Shown one piece after another: positions 57,660-61,736 of a stretch of DNA of 61,736 bases. The translations under genes and the position numbers were made by a program. Under the pieces are notes generated by a model. That model was given only the letters and a program-made list of their open reading frames with translations, was not told where the DNA came from and did not search any database. How positions within the stretch are numbered: the first letter of the stretch is position 1; each line of letters opens with the position of its first letter. The stretch is taken from positions 1 to 61,736 of the forward strand of contig NZJA01000016.1 of assembly GCA_002691835.1 (NCBI GenBank), in the 5' to 3' direction. This DNA is from Planctomycetota bacterium. Its GTDB lineage: Bacteria > Planctomycetota > UBA8108 > UBA1146.

Positions 57660-59027
57660 CTATCCGAGAAATCCCAACGGCGTAAACAGACCCGGGTTGG
57701 CTGCGGCTGCCACATCGTAACCGGGCATGAACTGATCCATCATCGCTGGATCATCTCCAAACACCTGCTGGAAGATCTCTGAGAAGACTACCCTGAAGTC
57801 GGTGTTTGCGGCCAAGTAGCGGTCGTTCTCGGTGAACATGGCCCCAGGCTCCCAAGTGGTCGGATCGCAGTTGTAGACCCCACCCTGTACCGATCCGCCA
57901 GCAACGAACATCACCGAAGCTGCGCCATGATCGGTACCTCTGGAGCCATTTTCGATGGAAGTTCGGCCAAATTCGGAGACGGTCACAACCACCACGTCCT
58001 GCCATTGGTCTTGCAAGTCTCTGGAGAGTGCCTGAATCCCCTGTGCGAGATCTCCCAGGATATTGGCGTGGGTTCCGAGGGTTCCCCCCTGGAAGGTGTG
58101 GGTATCCCAGCCACCGATGTTGACTCCGAGCAACTGGGCGGGAGTGCGTTTCATCAGCATGGCGATTTCACTCAGTTGGGTACCAAAAGTGTTGGTCGGA
58201 TAGACCGCACCGTTCTCGGGAACGTAGGGCCCTTGCGCCAGCGCCTGCTGGACCACACTGACCGACTCTCCAAGCTTCACTCCGGTGGGCATCAGCAGAT
58301 CACGGTAGCGACCATTCTCCATGTCCGGTTTGCCTCCGTAGGCTCCGTAGAGACCCCGGCCGTCGGTTCCACCCGGTGTGCCCGGCAACATGCCCAAAAA
58401 CTTTTCCACTTCTGCAAAGCTGCCGGCAAAGGAGTAGTCCGCCGTGCCTGGGAATGCGGGCAGCGGGGTCGAGCCTCTCAGTGCAGTGGGCAGGCTGTCA
58501 TCGAGGAACGCACCGGCGAAGGGCAGATCGGTGAACCCTGGAGTGCTGGCGAAGCGGCGGTAGAGCATGCCTTCATCCAATTGCTCATCTCCGGGAACGC
58601 CATTCTCCCAGAAGTGCTGCGCACTGAAGTGACTGCGCGATTGCTGCGGGTAGCCGACCCGGTGCAGGATCGCCAGATTGCCGGGTCCAGAGACACCGTT
58701 CAGAAGCGAGTGATTGAACACTTCCATCATCGGTTCCATCGACGGGTGTAACTGGGCGAAGCCGTTCCCCAGATCGATGGCCTGATTCTCGTTGATGAAC
58801 AGAGTCGGTCGGGTCGTGAGGCTGTAATCCACATCGCCCCTTGGCAGGACGGTGTTGAGGGCATCGTTGCCACCGCGCTGGAAGATAAAGATCATCTTCT
58901 TGTTGCCACCACCGGCATTGCCGGCGAGGAGCTTGCGTTTGAAAAATTCCGGTCCGGCGAGGGGTGGCAAAATCAGCCCCATGGCGGCCAGTCCACCGGT
59001 CTTTAAGAGATCTCTGCGATTCAACAT
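57660..59027 (-). CDS. DUF1501 protein with Tat-like signal
   Basis: ATG 59027 is preferred (GGAG just before it); 455 residues. The N-terminus MLNRRDLLKTGGLAAMG is a twin-arginine signal. The family core shows KKMIFIFQRGGNDALNTVLP, GNLAILHRVGYPQQSRSHF, VGGWDTHTFQGGT and VVVTVSEFGRT with the late His in GTDHGAASVMFVAGG, the sulfatase/alkaline-phosphatase-like pattern of DUF1501. Its activity is unknown. It is encoded 16 bases after the DUF1800 gene, its usual partner. Confidence 0.93.
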   Translation of the reverse strand: MLNRRDLLKTGGLAAMGLILPPLAGPEFFKRKLLAGNAGGGNKKMIFIFQRGGNDALNTVLPRGDVDYSLTTRPTLFINENQAIDLGNGFAQLHPSMEPMMEVFNHSLLNGVSGPGNLAILHRVGYPQQSRSHFSAQHFWENGVPGDEQLDEGMLYRRFASTPGFTDLPFAGAFLDDSLPTALRGSTPLPAFPGTADYSFAGSFAEVEKFLGMLPGTPGGTDGRGLYGAYGGKPDMENGRYRDLLMPTGVKLGESVSVVQQALAQGPYVPENGAVYPTNTFGTQLSEIAMLMKRTPAQLLGVNIGGWDTHTFQGGTLGTHANILGDLAQGIQALSRDLQDQWQDVVVVTVSEFGRTSIENGSRGTDHGAASVMFVAGGSVQGGVYNCDPTTWEPGAMFTENDRYLAANTDFRVVFSEIFQQVFGDDPAMMDQFMPGYDVAAAANPGLFTPLGFLG

Positions 59028-59043
59028 TTCATTTCTCCGTTTC

Positions 59044-61736
59044 TTACTGGAACTGGAATCTGGGCAGGCTGAAGAGGTAGCCCACCATGTCACGGACGCG
59101 ATTGGCGTAATCGCCAGCCGCGGGATCGAGAGGCAGAAAACTGCCATCCAGTCCCGATTCCAGATAGTCCAGAGCGAGGCAACGCTCTGCCTCAGTCATG
59201 GAACTCTGGAAAAGAACTTCATCAAAGATATCGAGGACTTCCTGAGCACCGAGAGGAGCATCCCCGATGATGTCGGCGAGGGTCCATGGGAAGTCGTTAT
59301 CAGCATTGGCGGCGAAACGGCGTGCGAAATTGATTCGCTGAAGCAGTGTCGTTGTACCGATCCAGTCGTTGCCAATTTCCGGGAAGCCGTCGGGCTCGTC
59401 GCGTTCGAACATTTCCATGCCCATGTCGGAGGCCCAGGCCACGAGATTGTCACTGTTAGCGGGTGAACCCAAAGCTCTCAGGGTTGAGATGACAAACTCT
59501 ATCGGTGTCTTGACCTTGTTTCTGCGGAACTGGAGATCCCAGAAAGCGTTGCCCTGATCGACCGGGTCGAGAAGGGTCTCCATGACCACGCCGATGTTTC
59601 CGGGTCTCGGAGTCGAGTACCAGGCACTGATCATGCTGGCAAGCAGGCTCTGGAGTTCCAGCGGCGCACTTCCATCTTCAAGGCTGGCGAGACTGATATC
59701 GTCGGAAACGAACTTCTGAATCAGTTTCATGCAGATGAACTGTGCGGTTCCCGGGTGTGATTCAAGTGAGGCCACCAGATCAAAGGCGTCCTGGACTCCA
59801 TCGGCTCCGATGCGACCTGCGGGAGTCACCAGTTCGTAGGGAGTTCCCGTGAAGATGGTTTTGGACTCGTTGTCATGATTCAGCGGATTGAAGGCAAATA
59901 CCCATTTTCCATTGGGGTCATTGGAATCGATGTGACGACTGGTCGGCACTCCGGCAGTGACTCGTGGAAGGAAAGAAGCATCATTGTTGGTGATGCTCAG
60001 GTTATGAATCTGGAAAGCCAGAATGTTGTCCCCTGCTACCAGAAGCGGCCTGAGGTGATTCAGATCGATGAGATCGGGCCTGCCGCTCGCTTCATGTCCT
60101 CCAGTGGCCACAGCCGTGTGCGGAGGAGGTGAGCCGGTGCCATTCATGTTGGAGCTGCGCTGAATCTCGACACCGTTCAGGTAGCAGACATAGCCGTCAT
60201 CGAAGTCCACGGACAGTTCCAGATACTCGGGCATCGCCGGGTCTGTGATGTTGAAAATCTTGCGGGTGTAAAAACAGGTGTAGTTGTTGTCCATGTCATC
60301 GAGAACCGTGGCATCGTCACCGTCTCCCATACCGATGCCAGTCGGTCCCGAAAGCCAGGTGGAGTCGTCGAAAGCCAGCTGCGTCCACAGAGTCGTTGCA
60401 CCGCCCACGGGGCCCGGGGAAGGCTCTTCGAGACCCTTCATGTATTTCCACTCATCACCGATCTCGATCAGTACGGTTTGCGTCATGTTGTGAGGGCTGG
60501 AGGTGACAGGGTTATCGACGTAATCAGGGAAGTTCTGAACCATCGCTGTGGGGACTCTTGTAACAGTCCAGCCGGTAAAGATTCGGGCGACCTCCTCGAT
60601 GTCCGCCTGGGTGTATCCGTTATCGACGCCCAAAGTATGCAGTTCGAGAATTTCGCGAGCGTAGTTTTCGTTGGGCTGGGCAGCATTGTTCAAAATACTG
60701 TCGAGGTATACGAGCATGGGGACACTGCTGGCACTGTACAGCAGCAAGTCTCCGAATTGCCCGAGGGCGTTGTCACAGAAGAAATCGTATTCCGCATACT
60801 CCAGGGTATTGGAAAGCACTTTTGAGCCTTGGTTGTTTCCGTAAACACGATGGTTGTAACGGTTTCGCTCAGCACCTAACAGGTCATGCAGCTTGTCTTC
60901 GTCTGTAAGGAAATGATTTTCCCAAAACTCACCGAGCACTTTTTGCAGCTGGTATTCGGAATAGATGCCGCGAATGAAGGGCGTTCTTTGAAGTTCACTT
61001 TCGGTGAGAAAGAATCGCCGTTCGCCGGTTGTCAGGGTCCGTGAAACGATGGTGGGACGCAGGGTGAAATCTCCACTGTTTTGCGCGTTGTGACCCTGAA
61101 TCGCGAGGGTGTTCAAGCCGGGCTGCAACAATGCTTCAGGAATTGTGTAGTACTCAGCCAAGACCGCTTCGTGATTTTGCGTGGCGTACTGATCAAAAGT
61201 GGGAGGATTGCCCTCCACATGGGGCACGCCGTTGGTTCTGAGACTGCGGGCGAACTCGACCCCGTTCAGGTACGCCACAAAGCCGTCGTCGTAAAGCATT
61301 TTCAATTGAACAAGACCGGTGCCAGGAGAGTTGGGCATGAGGAACTCGGTGCGGATGTACATCGACGGAAGCCCATTGGCGATTTCCTGGATTTCTGTCG
61401 CATCATCTCTGTCTCCACGGCCAAAGCCGGAGATTCCCAGAAGCCAACCGGTGTCATCGAAGGTGGGTTGGGTCCAGTCTGTGGGAGGCTCCTCGGTACC
61501 GAGGAAGTAACGGTAACGCCCGTTGGGACGCAGGATGAATTGCTCGAGTGCATGAGGAACCGGGGCGGTGAATGACGCCTCCAGGGGATCCATGACCGGA
61601 TTCGGATCAACTCCCGGAGCAGGGTTCAGCTGACTCATGATGGTCGCTTCGATTCCTGCGTTGACGATATTGTCGATCTGTCCCGGCAAGGGTCCATAGG
61701 CGATTCGGTTGAGCAGGTGTCCCACTGCCAATCTCT
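59044..61736 (-). CDS. DUF1800 protein with two inserted beta-sandwich domains, 5' truncated
   Basis: Starts beyond the right edge: the frame is open to 61734 and the first residues (VGHLLNRIAYGPLPGQ) are the internal beginning of DUF1800. About 895 residues are visible. DUF1800 segments are VLGEFWENHFLTDED, NENYAREILELHTLGVD, EVARIFTGWTV, and later VFAFNPLNHDNESKTIF and FICMKLIQKFVSDD. Two similar galactose-binding-like domains are inserted at about 70-230 and 425-595, each with a W-FDD-W-G-GDGDDAT pattern and LYDDGFVAYLNGVE or FDDGYVCYLNGVE. It pairs with DUF1501 and is predicted to be secreted. Confidence 0.92.
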   Translation of the reverse strand, partial: RLAVGHLLNRIAYGPLPGQIDNIVNAGIEATIMSQLNPAPGVDPNPVMDPLEASFTAPVPHALEQFILRPNGRYRYFLGTEEPPTDWTQPTFDDTGWLLGISGFGRGDRDDATEIQEIANGLPSMYIRTEFLMPNSPGTGLVQLKMLYDDGFVAYLNGVEFARSLRTNGVPHVEGNPPTFDQYATQNHEAVLAEYYTIPEALLQPGLNTLAIQGHNAQNSGDFTLRPTIVSRTLTTGERRFFLTESELQRTPFIRGIYSEYQLQKVLGEFWENHFLTDEDKLHDLLGAERNRYNHRVYGNNQGSKVLSNTLEYAEYDFFCDNALGQFGDLLLYSASSVPMLVYLDSILNNAAQPNENYAREILELHTLGVDNGYTQADIEEVARIFTGWTVTRVPTAMVQNFPDYVDNPVTSSPHNMTQTVLIEIGDEWKYMKGLEEPSPGPVGGATTLWTQLAFDDSTWLSGPTGIGMGDGDDATVLDDMDNNYTCFYTRKIFNITDPAMPEYLELSVDFDDGYVCYLNGVEIQRSSNMNGTGSPPPHTAVATGGHEASGRPDLIDLNHLRPLLVAGDNILAFQIHNLSITNNDASFLPRVTAGVPTSRHIDSNDPNGKWVFAFNPLNHDNESKTIFTGTPYELVTPAGRIGADGVQDAFDLVASLESHPGTAQFICMKLIQKFVSDDISLASLEDGSAPLELQSLLASMISAWYSTPRPGNIGVVMETLLDPVDQGNAFWDLQFRRNKVKTPIEFVISTLRALGSPANSDNLVAWASDMGMEMFERDEPDGFPEIGNDWIGTTTLLQRINFARRFAANADNDFPWTLADIIGDAPLGAQEVLDIFDEVLFQSSMTEAERCLALDYLESGLDGSFLPLDPAAGDYANRVRDMVGYLFSLPRFQFQ

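Overview
The window is about 62 kb of a dense bacterial chromosome with no sign of plasmid or phage origin. No rRNA is present, so the phylum is inferred from protein families. A DUF1800/DUF1501 secreted pair, an FG-GAP/ASPIC-UnbV lipoprotein next to a TPR protein, dockerin-type calcium repeats on a secreted cupredoxin, and many lipoproteins with lspA together point to Planctomycetota, probably a deep or marine lineage. This is an inference and not a marker-gene assignment.

Left part (1-14.1 kb). A truncated ABC permease is followed by a Fur-family regulator coupled to a MerC-like membrane protein, a spermidine-synthase-like methyltransferase and tRNA-Ser(GCU). The replication block comes next: dnaA, a putative oriC (4969-5782) with DnaA boxes, dnaN, dciA, gyrB, then the pantothenate genes panB-panE, then gyrA. 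recF is not seen, and panBE sits between the two gyrase genes.

Middle (14.1-31 kb). After a 553-bp gap without a clear gene lies a tightly overlapping three-gene operon. It encodes an XPB/ERCC3-type helicase, a Helicase_C_3-type protein and an unrecognised protein, and is the best candidate for a little-described repair or transcription system. Then come a YjbQ protein with a receiver-like partner, a Tol-like lipoprotein, a membrane protein with carboxypeptidase-regulatory-like repeats beside a SPOR/TPR lipoprotein, hyuA, a GT-C glycosyltransferase overlapping lspA tail to tail, an HtrA-like protease, a beta-carbonic anhydrase and an Fe-S (6-4) photolyase-like protein.

Next (31-46 kb). A secreted esterase is followed by a coiled-coil membrane protein and an RRM RNA-binding protein with two look-alike hairpins in its leader and a strong terminator. 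Then comes a periplasmic PaoABC-type molybdenum hydroxylase operon ending in a small cysteine-rich protein and a strong terminator. After these are an endonuclease/exonuclease/phosphatase-like lipoprotein with a 56-residue membrane protein, a saccharopine-dehydrogenase-like enzyme, a NatAB-type ABC exporter with a DUF454 protein, and hyuB, which is far from hyuA and on the opposite strand.

Right part (46-61.7 kb). An RND efflux pair has a permease that appears to carry an extra TM2-TM3-like hairpin. It is followed by an ArnT-like glycosyltransferase, a PhoD-like phosphatase, and a leftward run of secreted-protein genes: DUF1800 (cut by the window edge), DUF1501, cupredoxin-dockerin, TPR and ASPIC/UnbV.

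Genes are closely packed, with many ATGA, TTGA and TAATG start/stop overlaps, and only two convincing intrinsic terminators were seen. No insertion sequence, prophage, CRISPR array or integron was found.
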